This document shows, one piece after another, positions 56,454-64,000 of a stretch of DNA of 64,000 bases (positions are counted from its first letter, which is position 1; each line of letters begins with the position of its first letter). Source of the stretch: Muribaculaceae bacterium (GTDB taxonomy: Bacteria > Bacteroidota > Bacteroidia > Bacteroidales > Muribaculaceae); contig JAFZRJ010000037.1 in NCBI GenBank assembly GCA_017619935.1, positions 62,001 through 126,000 on the forward strand, given 5' to 3'. Under the pieces are notes generated by a model. That model made no database searches. It was not told where the DNA came from and saw only the letters and a list, made by a program, of their open reading frames with translations. The position numbers and the translations under genes are program-made.

Positions 56454-58553
56454 ATGAAACGAACCTTACTCTCAACGCTGCTTCTTGCCGTGGCCACACT
56501 CAGCAGCAGCGCCGCCACCGAATATGGAATCTATGTGGGCGGTGTTCAGGTTACTAGCGTCAACTGTAACAACATCACCAGCAGTTACATCACAAGTGGC
56601 ACAGTAACTTATGATTCCAATTCAAAAACCTTGACGTTCAACAACGTGACTGCCTCTAGAACTGGCGGAGACCTGCTCGCCAACACTGACAAGGGCGTGA
56701 GCGGACTCATTGTGAAGTTTGTGGGCACCAACAAGCTGTCGGTTAGTGGCCAAACGACAGCCTATTTTGAAAAAAACACCACCATCAAGGTGGAGAGTGG
56801 CACAACGACAATCAACAGCGTCGACTACCGGTCGGTGCATGTCACCAATAATTCCAAACTATGGATTAAAGGTCCCGGCAAACTAGTTTTGAACTCTACG
56901 CAAGGCGCCGCACTAGAGGGCCATGGTGCCCATGGCGACTTAAGCAATGACACTTTCGAATACGTTTATTTCGAGGATGGTATCACGGCCGAATTGAGCG
57001 GTAACTATCATGACATACTCGACGTAGCGTACTGCACTTTTAACGAAAGTTGCAAGGTCACGCTCAAGGCCACAAACAACTCACAAAATCCCAACGTGTA
57101 CAACAGTGGCATTTACTGCAACGGCAAGGTACTCATTCTTGAGCCTTATGGGGCTAAAGTTGTTAGTAGCACCGGCGGCACCATTGCCAACTCCAATGGA
57201 GGCATTATTTATAACAAAGACATTTATATCAGCGATGCCTATGCTATTCTTTTCAACTCGACCTACTTCCCCGATGACAATTTCCGAGAGGCTTTGATCA
57301 ACCGGTTCGGAAGGGGATACATGACTAGTAGCCAACTCGCCGCATGCGACTATATATCTGTGAGTAATGAAAACATTTCTGACCTCACCGGCGTTGGATA
57401 TTTCACCAACCTGAAGCAACTATCATGCTATTCAAACAACCTTACCTCATTGCCCACGTTGCCAAGTGGACTCACTTTCTTACAGTGTGAGCAGAACAAG
57501 CTCACCTCGCTACCCACATTGCCGACCGGGTTGAAAACGCTTGACTGCTCCAGCAACCAGCTCACCTCATTGCCAACGCTGCCCAGTGGAATCGAGAGTC
57601 TTTCTTGCGGAAAGAACCAATTCACCACCTTAAACATCACAGGATTAAATGCCCTTGCAGAACTTGATGTCGACAATAACGCGCTACTCACAACACTGAA
57701 TTGCAAAAACAATAGCCTGACTGAACTGTCAGCCGATAATTGCCCCGTGTTGAAAACCGTGGACTGCAGCAACAACAAGTTCGTGACATTAACCATAAGT
57801 AATTTGAATGCCCTTACCAGTCTTAATCTAGACGACAATGCTTCACTCACAACACTTGATTGCAATAAAAACAGCCTGACCAATCTGTCTATCAAGAACT
57901 GCACCGCATTGAAAACCTTGAACTGCAGTAACAACAAGTTCACCTCCATATCTTTGACCGGTAGAAGCGCCCTGAAAGAAGTTATCTTCAGCGATAATCC
58001 AAATCTCACCCAGCTTACTTTGTCCAACAATGCACTAACCTATCTTTATGTTAAAAACTGCCCAGCTCTGACAAAGCTTTTCGCAAATGGAAATCAGCTG
58101 CAATCGCTCTCGTTGGAAGGATGCAATTCGCTGAACAACCTCTCTATAGCCAGAAACCACATTAGAGGCACCAATATGACATCGCTGATCAACAGCTTGC
58201 GCTCCATCCCAGCATCAGAACCCGAGGGGACCTTCTTAGTCTATAACCAGGACCAGGCTTCAGAAGAATTGAACGCAATCACCGACGAGCAGGTGGAACT
58301 TGCCCGTAACAAGCGCTGGAAACCGCAGAAATTCGTCAATAATGAATGGGTGGACCTTGGCAACCCCACAGAAAAACGTGGCGACGTGAATGGTGACGGC
58401 AAGGTGGACATCGAGGACGTGAACGCCGCCATCAACATCATCTTGGAATTGAAGCAGCCGACTGACTATCCTGGCAATGCCGACCTCATCGGTGACGGCA
58501 AGGTGGACATCGAGGACGTGAACGCCATCATCAACATCATCCTCACCCAGTAG
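56454..58553 (+). CDS. Cysteine-ladder LRR surface protein with dockerin-like tail
   Basis: A 699-residue secreted protein. Signal peptide at 1-20; a beta-helix-like domain at about 22-260 that resembles the block in the 40952-44302 protein (YGIYVGGVQVTS...TLTFNNVT). About twelve short leucine-rich repeats follow at about 320-590, most with a cysteine at the same place (LDCSSN, LNCKNN, VDCSNN, LDCNKN, LNCSNN), as in internalin J. It ends in two calcium loops (DVNGDGKVDIED, LIGDGKVDIED). I use the ATG at 56454 because the signal peptide starts there. Confidence 0.85.
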   Translation: MKRTLLSTLLLAVATLSSSAATEYGIYVGGVQVTSVNCNNITSSYITSGTVTYDSNSKTLTFNNVTASRTGGDLLANTDKGVSGLIVKFVGTNKLSVSGQTTAYFEKNTTIKVESGTTTINSVDYRSVHVTNNSKLWIKGPGKLVLNSTQGAALEGHGAHGDLSNDTFEYVYFEDGITAELSGNYHDILDVAYCTFNESCKVTLKATNNSQNPNVYNSGIYCNGKVLILEPYGAKVVSSTGGTIANSNGGIIYNKDIYISDAYAILFNSTYFPDDNFREALINRFGRGYMTSSQLAACDYISVSNENISDLTGVGYFTNLKQLSCYSNNLTSLPTLPSGLTFLQCEQNKLTSLPTLPTGLKTLDCSSNQLTSLPTLPSGIESLSCGKNQFTTLNITGLNALAELDVDNNALLTTLNCKNNSLTELSADNCPVLKTVDCSNNKFVTLTISNLNALTSLNLDDNASLTTLDCNKNSLTNLSIKNCTALKTLNCSNNKFTSISLTGRSALKEVIFSDNPNLTQLTLSNNALTYLYVKNCPALTKLFANGNQLQSLSLEGCNSLNNLSIARNHIRGTNMTSLINSLRSIPASEPEGTFLVYNQDQASEELNAITDEQVELARNKRWKPQKFVNNEWVDLGNPTEKRGDVNGDGKVDIEDVNAAINIILELKQPTDYPGNADLIGDGKVDIEDVNAIINIILTQ

Positions 58554-58602
58554 CCATCACCAAACAGGGACTTTGACACCCGACACTTACAGCAACAAAG
58601 AA

Positions 58603-58641
58603 GTTCGGCAGAATCCAACACGTTTCTGCCGAACCTTTTTT
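58603..58641. terminator. Terminator between the LRR gene and the Lrp-type gene
   Basis: GTTCGGCAGA and TCTGCCGAAC form a 10-bp stem with a T-rich tail. The genes converge. Confidence 0.8.
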
Positions 58642-58682
58642 ATCTATCGTTCTCTCTATAAGATGACGTTTATGGCCTATGC

Positions 58683-59174
58683 TTAATCAAGTGTTAAGTC
58701 TTCATCCTGCCCCTCGCCTTCGATGGGAATTTGGCGCTTAAACACTTCCTTAAAGGTGATGAGCGTCTCGCTGCGAGCGATGCCCATTCGCAAGAACTTG
58801 TCTAGCAATGAGGTGAGCATGTGCTCATTATTATGGGCATATACCTTAATAAAAATGTCATATTTACCTGTCGTATAGTAGCACTCAACCACCTCGGGCA
58901 TTGCCTTCAAGCCTTCAATCACTTCATTGAAGCGGGCCGGGTCGCTCACAAACAAACCGATAAATGCACATGTGTCGTATCCCACCTTTTCGGGATTAAT
59001 CATGGTCATCGAACCATTGATTACGCCTAAACTGTAAAGTTTCTGAATGCGCTGATGAATGGCTGCACCACTCACGTTACATGCTCTTGCAATTTCCAAA
59101 TAGGGTTTCCGTGCATTGATGGACAACATCTTCAGAATCTTAAAATCCAACTTGTCAAGCCTTGTCTGAGCCAT
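58683..59174 (-). CDS. Lrp/AsnC family transcriptional regulator
   Basis: A 163-residue regulator with an N-terminal helix-turn-helix (LDFKILKMLSINARKPYLE, recognition helix GAAIHQRIQKL) and a C-terminal RAM ligand-binding domain (GKYDIFIKVYA). Such proteins respond to amino acids and form octamers. Targets are unknown; the gene stands alone with its own promoter. The acidic C-terminal tail (GEGQDEDLTLD) is an extra. Confidence 0.93.
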   Translation of the reverse strand: MAQTRLDKLDFKILKMLSINARKPYLEIARACNVSGAAIHQRIQKLYSLGVINGSMTMINPEKVGYDTCAFIGLFVSDPARFNEVIEGLKAMPEVVECYYTTGKYDIFIKVYAHNNEHMLTSLLDKFLRMGIARSETLITFKEVFKRQIPIEGEGQDEDLTLD

Positions 59175-59250
59175 AAATAATAATTCTTTTACCTGTTAAT
59201 AAAATAGTTTTCTTAGTTTACAATTCACGTTCTCGTAATTGATTAGATGG

Positions 59251-59258
59251 CAAAGATA
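59251..59258 (-). promoter_or_regulatory. Bacteroidetes -7 box for the Lrp-type gene
   Basis: Minus-strand TATCTTTG, 77 bp before the start codon. Confidence 0.55.
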
Positions 59259-59320
59259 CGCATAAAAAACGAATATGCAAACTATTTGGACGAAAATCTT
59301 TTAAAACTCTTGATTTTACG

Positions 59321-59359
59321 AAAAAAATCAGGTAGCGCTCATTATCGAAGCGCCACCTG
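59321..59359 (-). terminator. Terminator after the DUF4919 gene
   Basis: Minus-strand CAGGTGGCGCT and AGCGCTACCTG arms (one mismatch), followed by ATTTTTTT. Confidence 0.75.
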
Positions 59360-59392
59360 TGAAATTGTGTTCGGGTATGGACGGCTTGCGCG

Positions 59393-60094
59393 CTACAGGT
59401 CGGGGAACTTGAGGGCGGCGATTTCCATCATGCGCCGCACGTCGAAATAGAACCCTTGTACGCTCTTGCCCTCTTTAGGCTCCACGGTGATGTATTCAAT
59501 GCCGTTGCCCTCGTCGCGGTGGTCGGTAGCGACAAACCCGAGGAAATTCACGATATTATACTCGTGTTCGGGCGCGATAACAACCCACGGCTCTTCCTTC
59601 GTGCCTTTGCCGCTCGACATGATGGCGGCAATGATGCGGTTGAGCCTGAACTGACGGATGGCCACGCGCGCATGTTTCTTCTTCTCTTTCAGCACGAAGA
59701 TATAGTACTGCATTTGGTTGAGGTCGAAGATATTGTCGTTCAGCGCCAACGCGGCATATTTGTCGATGCTGTCGCACTCGGCACGGGTGTGGGGCTGCTT
59801 GTAGTAGAGTTGTTCCACCACGTTGCTATACACGCTCTCGCGGAAGGGATTGTAATCTTCCTGGAACGTGTAGCCATAGTACAGGTTGCGATAAGCCTCC
59901 ACAGTCATAACGGTGTCGTTGCTCTGGAATGACTGCAGCAACTTGGGATAATAATATATCGACTTGGGATTCTCAATCACCTCTTTCACATGATTGAAAT
60001 CCACCTTGGTCACCTTGTTATTCGACGATGACTGAGCCAAGCCTATAGTGGCACAAAGGACCACCTGCATGAGTATGATGAACGTTCTTTTCAT
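59393..60094 (-). CDS. DUF4919 secreted protein
   Basis: A 233-residue protein with signal peptide (1-20) that matches DUF4919 by its pattern (VDFNHVKEVIENP, YRNLYYGYTFQEDYNPF, GKGTKEEPWVVI). The fold and function are unknown; it is mostly helical and probably periplasmic. It is the last gene of a minus-strand run that includes the small membrane protein 19 bp upstream. Confidence 0.82.
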   Translation of the reverse strand: MKRTFIILMQVVLCATIGLAQSSSNNKVTKVDFNHVKEVIENPKSIYYYPKLLQSFQSNDTVMTVEAYRNLYYGYTFQEDYNPFRESVYSNVVEQLYYKQPHTRAECDSIDKYAALALNDNIFDLNQMQYYIFVLKEKKKHARVAIRQFRLNRIIAAIMSSGKGTKEEPWVVIAPEHEYNIVNFLGFVATDHRDEGNGIEYITVEPKEGKSVQGFYFDVRRMMEIAALKFPDL

Positions 60095-60113
60095 TCTATA
60101 TCCTTATAAAATG

Positions 60114-60605
60114 TTATAGCAAAAAGCCTTCAATAGCAATGCCGATGATTGAAACAGCAACTACCACGGGCAAACATTTGGCGCAAAAATACTGCAAAAA
60201 AGTGGAACTGGCAACTCCCAACCATCGTCCAGCCGGAGTGCGGCTATAAGCAAGTTGTCCGACAAAGGCGCCCAAAATCACGCCGAGCACCAGGATGCGA
60301 GGATCCACCACCATGCCCAGCAAGCCACCGGCTATCGCCGAAGCGCTCACATAGAGGTTGCTGGAATTGTTGCCGTCAATCTCGCCCTGCGGCGACATTC
60401 GCACGATGCCCCACACGATGAGTGTTGCCACTCCCCAGAAGAGGAATGTGGACAACTTCACATCGATGAAGTAACTCCAGTGCAGCAACAACATGCCCAC
60501 GTAGGCCGGCACGGCAGCCGTCGCCCAACGTGGGTAGAACAGCAACCACAGGGCCACCGCCAGTGAGAAGATGCCCAACACAAGTAGTATGTATTGCAGT
60601 ATCAC
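60114..60605 (-). CDS. Small inner-membrane protein, DUF456-like
   Basis: A 163-residue protein with five or six membrane helices and a glycine-rich ILGVILGAFVGQLAY-type segment (about 105-118) similar to DUF456 proteins. Function unknown. It lies between the 7TM-HD gene and the DUF4919 gene on the same strand. Confidence 0.65.
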   Translation of the reverse strand: MILQYILLVLGIFSLAVALWLLFYPRWATAAVPAYVGMLLLHWSYFIDVKLSTFLFWGVATLIVWGIVRMSPQGEIDGNNSSNLYVSASAIAGGLLGMVVDPRILVLGVILGAFVGQLAYSRTPAGRWLGVASSTFLQYFCAKCLPVVVAVSIIGIAIEGFLL

Positions 60606-60734
60606 CTGTTATTCGTTCAATGTAAGAGAACCGACATTCACGTGGGCATTCACTTCCGATTCCACCCTTGGCGGAATGCCGTTGTACCTATATAAACTGA
60701 AAAAGTAGCCCGTTTATTGCAGCATTAAGTTTTT

Positions 60735-62786
60735 TTAGTCAATCTCCTCGGCTGCGGGTGGGGGCTCGGGATAACTGATGCGGGTGTGGTAGAACGCGCA
60801 CAGACGGCGAACAAACACGGCCTTGGCAGTCTCTACATCTTTGAAACTGATGGGGGTCTCGCGGAACAAGCCATCGGCAACCTGAGCGTCGATGATGCGT
60901 TCCACCAGCGCGGCAATCGACTCTTCGCTGTACTCCTTGAGGCTTTTGACAGCCGCTTCGCAGGCGTCGGCCATCATAAGGATGGCGGCCTCCTTGGTTT
61001 GCGGGTTCGGACCAGGATAGCGGAACGGCTCCGGATCAACCGTTCCCGTGGGGCTTGCCTGGCATGCTTTGCTGTAGAAATATTTCGTCACGCCCTTGCC
61101 GTGATGTTGGGCGATAAGGTCTTTGATGGCTTGTGGCAGACGGGCTTTCTCGGCACGATGCAAGCCGTTGGCCACGTGTTCAATGATAATGTGGGCGCTC
61201 TGCTCAGGTGTGAGGGCGTCGTGCGGATTCACACCGCTTTGATTCTCGGTGAAAAATGCCGGATTGTCTATTTTTCCTATGTCGTGATAGAGGGCACCGG
61301 CACGCACCAACTGCATATTGGCGCCAATCTTGAGGGCGGCCTCCTGGCCGATGTTGGCAACCTGCAGCACATGTTGGAATGTGCCCGGGCAATTCTCCGA
61401 CAGTTCACGCAGAACGGGGTTGTTGATGTCGCTCAATTCCACCAGAGTCACCGACGAGGTAAAGCCGAACGTCTTCTCCACGATAAAGATGACGAAATAG
61501 GCGAAAGAAAGCACCACGCAACTGATGGCGAAATACATAAAGTAATGCCAACCCAAATTGTCGAAATTGTTGCCACGCACCAACTGCAACGCCGTGAATA
61601 CCACGCTGTAGGCCAAGAAGATAAACAAGGCGCAACGCACCAGTTGCGAACGCTTGGTGAGCTCTTGCATCGACACAATGGCGATGCCTCCGGCCAAGAA
61701 CTGCATGATGATGAACTCGGCCTGTGACCGCGCCACCAACGAGCAGATGAGCACCACCACCATGTGCAGGAAGAACGATGTGCGGGCGTCGAAGAACGTG
61801 GTCACGATGATGGGAACGAGGGCAAAGGGTACCAAATAGAGGTAATTGTTGCGATAATCCGTTATCAGAAACACCGCCACAATGAATAACGTGATGAACA
61901 GAACGAGGAACAACATGCTCTTGAAATTCGCGTATGTGCGCGGTCGCATCATTTTCATGAATGCATAAAGCATGATGAGCATGATGGTGACAATGGCAAT
62001 CTTTCCCAACAAACTGAAATCGTCGTCACTTCGCAACGATTCGCGCTCGGTCAACATCTGTTCATAGGTCTTCAAATAGGTATATTTCTCAGGAGTCACC
62101 AAATTTCCAGTGAAAATGATGGCTTCGCCGGTCATAATGGTCCCTCGAGGCGCCAAAGCGGTTGACAGCGCGTCATTGATCAGTTTGTCATTCTCTTCTT
62201 TGTCGATAATGATGTTCGGGGAAAGGTATTTTTCACCGCCTATGGCACTCATCACACCATGGCCATCGGGCATGCGCAGCGTGGAATCAAGCCATTCGTA
62301 GGCGCTTCGCACCGAGCGCATCTCGGTAGCGGGTACCACCTGCGCTACACTGTTTTCGTCCAGAATGCGTACTTGCTTGATGCGACCTGTCGATATACCC
62401 TCGTAGGTGTCGTTGTCCACCAAGCCGACGTTATAGAGATTAGCTATAGCCGACGAAAGTTGGTAACGCAACGTTATGGGCAAGGTGCGCTGGGTGTTCA
62501 GCGCTAGGGTCATGTCATGAAGCTGCTGTTGAGCCACCGCATTGTCACGACGATAGATGTAAATGAAATTATTTTCCACACTGTCCTTGACACGGGCCTT
62601 GGTTTCTTCGTCAAGTTCCTTGGGAATGTCGAACGGTGCGGTGAGCATCGGGTACAGCCACGGCTTGTTGACTTCATAAGAAAACTGGGGATTGCCCGTC
62701 TGCCGTGGCAAGGCCAGTGAAATGATAATCATGGCCGCCGTGAGCAGCAGCACAATTTTGGCATTATGTTTGTTTTCTGGTGTCAT
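60735..62786 (-). CDS. 7TM-HD family phosphohydrolase (PgpH-like)
   Basis: A 683-residue membrane enzyme: one N-terminal helix, an extracellular 7TMR-HDED domain (about 40-265), seven membrane helices (about 270-450) and a cytoplasmic HD domain with LYHDIGKIDNPAFF near residue 500 and IAQHHGKGV near 565. The family includes PgpH, which breaks down cyclic di-AMP. Catalytic residues are present. It lies 37 bp behind the (p)ppGpp enzyme on the same strand. Confidence 0.9.
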   Translation of the reverse strand: MTPENKHNAKIVLLLTAAMIIISLALPRQTGNPQFSYEVNKPWLYPMLTAPFDIPKELDEETKARVKDSVENNFIYIYRRDNAVAQQQLHDMTLALNTQRTLPITLRYQLSSAIANLYNVGLVDNDTYEGISTGRIKQVRILDENSVAQVVPATEMRSVRSAYEWLDSTLRMPDGHGVMSAIGGEKYLSPNIIIDKEENDKLINDALSTALAPRGTIMTGEAIIFTGNLVTPEKYTYLKTYEQMLTERESLRSDDDFSLLGKIAIVTIMLIMLYAFMKMMRPRTYANFKSMLFLVLFITLFIVAVFLITDYRNNYLYLVPFALVPIIVTTFFDARTSFFLHMVVVLICSLVARSQAEFIIMQFLAGGIAIVSMQELTKRSQLVRCALFIFLAYSVVFTALQLVRGNNFDNLGWHYFMYFAISCVVLSFAYFVIFIVEKTFGFTSSVTLVELSDINNPVLRELSENCPGTFQHVLQVANIGQEAALKIGANMQLVRAGALYHDIGKIDNPAFFTENQSGVNPHDALTPEQSAHIIIEHVANGLHRAEKARLPQAIKDLIAQHHGKGVTKYFYSKACQASPTGTVDPEPFRYPGPNPQTKEAAILMMADACEAAVKSLKEYSEESIAALVERIIDAQVADGLFRETPISFKDVETAKAVFVRRLCAFYHTRISYPEPPPAAEEID

Positions 62787-62823
62787 AGTTCATTTATTTT
62801 TGGCGGCTAGAATGAAACTGGCT

Positions 62824-64000
62824 TCATCCACGCGACGCCGAGTTCACACCTTTCACTTTCTTCAATCGCTTGCACAGGTTGGTCACTACACTCACATCAG
62901 CAATCAGCACGTCCAAGTCGCAACTGAACACGCCATCGCGAGCGCTGATATTGAGCGAACGCATATCAATGGCCATATTGGTCGAAATGATATAGATGAT
63001 TTCTTGCAGAATACCCAAGCGGTCAATGCCCTCGACATGGACAGATGCTGGGAATTTTTCGCGCGAGACTGCCCATTGTGTCTGCACTAGTCGACCACCG
63101 TAACTGCTCTTGAGCAACTGTGCCCGAGAGCATTCCTGCTTGTGGACGATAACCTCGTTGTTCTCGTTGATAAATCCCACCACATCATCACCAGGAATGG
63201 GACGGCAACAAGGTGCAATTTTGTAGTTGCTGATACCATCCTCGGTTTTCAGTTCATAGATTTCTTTGGTGTTGATAGATGGCTCGGCCGAATCGGCGGT
63301 TTCGGCCTTTGGCTTGTTGTTCGATGCGCCACCGAAAGGATTTCGCAGCCAGCGGTCAATAAGGCTGGGCTGCTGAGGTTTCACCGAACGCAACAACTGG
63401 TCACTCATGGCTATTTCGTTGTTGCCTATCAGGAAGAACAAGTCGTCCTTGTTTTGAGCCTGTTCGCTGTTAATGATGCGCATAATCACATCGCCGGTCA
63501 TCTCAATGCCGTTGGCCATGAGGAAATTTCGTAACCGGTTCTCACCATTGTTGATGACGATGCGGCGATTATGGCGCAAGGCGGCACGCAGACGCGTCTT
63601 GCCCTTGGCCGTTACCAGAAATTTTTCCCATTCGGCCGACGGTGTCTGCGAGTGGGAGGTGAGCACCTCCACCTGGTCGCCACTGTGCAACTTGTGCGAT
63701 AACGGAACCAATTTGTGATTCACCTTGCCGGCAATGCAATGCGTGCCCATCTCGGTGTGCAAAGTGAAAGCCAAGTCAAGCACGCTGGCATCCTTGGGCA
63801 AGGAGATGAGGTCGCCGCGAGGGGTGAACACCTGGATTTCGCTGGCAAACAGGTTCAACTTGATGGTGTCGAGGAAGTCGAGCGCATTAGGCTCGGGATG
63901 CTTGAGAATGTCCTGCACGGTTTGCAGCCACACGGTGAGTTCGGTGTCTTCAATGCCTTCGCCTATCTTATACTTCCAGTGAGCGGCAAGGCCGCGTTCA
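62824..64000 (-). CDS. RelA/SpoT (p)ppGpp synthetase/hydrolase, N-terminus cut by window
   Basis: The C-terminal 392 codons of a long RelA/SpoT homologue; the frame stays open to the window end. The end of the synthetase domain (ERGLAAHWKYK) is followed by the TGS domain (EIQVFTPRGDLISLPKDASV), the conserved-cysteine zinc-finger segment (YKIAPCCRPIPGDDVVGF) and a C-terminal ACT domain (VEGIDRLGILQEIIYII). The enzyme makes and hydrolyses the stringent-response alarmone. The hydrolase and most of the synthetase domain are outside the window. Confidence 0.94.
   Translation of the reverse strand, partial: ERGLAAHWKYKIGEGIEDTELTVWLQTVQDILKHPEPNALDFLDTIKLNLFASEIQVFTPRGDLISLPKDASVLDLAFTLHTEMGTHCIAGKVNHKLVPLSHKLHSGDQVEVLTSHSQTPSAEWEKFLVTAKGKTRLRAALRHNRRIVINNGENRLRNFLMANGIEMTGDVIMRIINSEQAQNKDDLFFLIGNNEIAMSDQLLRSVKPQQPSLIDRWLRNPFGGASNNKPKAETADSAEPSINTKEIYELKTEDGISNYKIAPCCRPIPGDDVVGFINENNEVIVHKQECSRAQLLKSSYGGRLVQTQWAVSREKFPASVHVEGIDRLGILQEIIYIISTNMAIDMRSLNISARDGVFSCDLDVLIADVSVVTNLCKRLKKVKGVNSASRG

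Noticed and set aside
57400..58100. Regular short DNA repeats that could suggest a CRISPR array
   Set aside because: The repeats are in frame and encode leucine-rich repeat units; there are no spacers or cas genes.
59247..59450. Plus-strand ORF of 67 residues
   Set aside because: It overlaps the terminator and the end of the DUF4919 gene and contains the Lrp promoter region; no protein features.

Overview
The window is a chromosomal segment of a Bacteroidales bacterium with about 50% GC. The evidence is a SusC/SusD pair, DUF4302, DUF4492, DUF4919, DUF6089 and DUF6242 proteins, a GH92 mannosidase, and at least sixteen promoters with the Bacteroidetes -7 box TAnnTTTG. The repeated dockerin-like C-termini recall Muribaculaceae or Prevotellaceae, but I cannot settle the family. 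Both ends are cut inside genes: an M16 peptidase on the left and a RelA/SpoT enzyme on the right. There is no rRNA and no CRISPR array.

Layout. 1-8.1 kb: M16 peptidase end, GH92 mannosidase, secreted nuclease/phosphatase-fold protein, mtgA and mutY. 8.1-9.8 kb: mannose-1-phosphate guanylyltransferase behind a zinc-ribbon membrane protein, with a perfect palindrome over the promoter. 9.8-10.6 kb: a gene-poor stretch with a strongly structured candidate small RNA on the minus strand. 10.6-17.8 kb: TPR protein, priA, a glycosyltransferase, initiator tRNA-Met, class I fumarase and an RluA-type pseudouridine synthase. 18.0-28.3 kb: a SusC/SusD import operon with a structured leader, a zinc metallohydrolase lipoprotein and a DUF4302 lipoprotein, then a secreted dockerin-like protein. 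28.3-33.0 kb: an accessory island with a RAYT/IS200-like transposase between long inverted arms, then an isolated phage terminase large subunit and a propeller-like protein. 33.1-37.6 kb: two tandem M6 metalloproteases with dockerin-like tails. 37.7-40.9 kb: patatin-like lipase, pyrE, SRPBCC protein, recX and a ComF protein. 41-44.3 kb: BspA-like repeat protein with the same tail. 44.4-48.4 kb: the cytochrome bd operon (DUF4492-cydA-cydB) and prmC. 48.7-56.1 kb: an envelope operon, DUF6242-DUF6089-uppS-bamA and three Skp/OmpH-like chaperones. 56.4-58.6 kb: a cysteine-ladder LRR protein with the same tail. 58.7-64 kb: Lrp/AsnC regulator, DUF4919 protein, a small membrane protein, a PgpH-like 7TM-HD phosphohydrolase and the (p)ppGpp enzyme.

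How the parts may work together. The envelope operon makes and chaperones outer-membrane proteins, and the SusCD locus imports a substrate. That locus carries a zinc hydrolase and no glycosidase, so a peptide substrate is possible but unproven. Five secreted proteins (26.2, 33.1, 35.4, 41 and 56.5 kb) end in nearly the same paired calcium-loop module, which suggests one shared anchoring or assembly route. The most unusual items are this tail family, the orphan terminase pair beside the RAYT element, the candidate small RNA at 9.98-10.18 kb, and the structured leader of the SusC operon.
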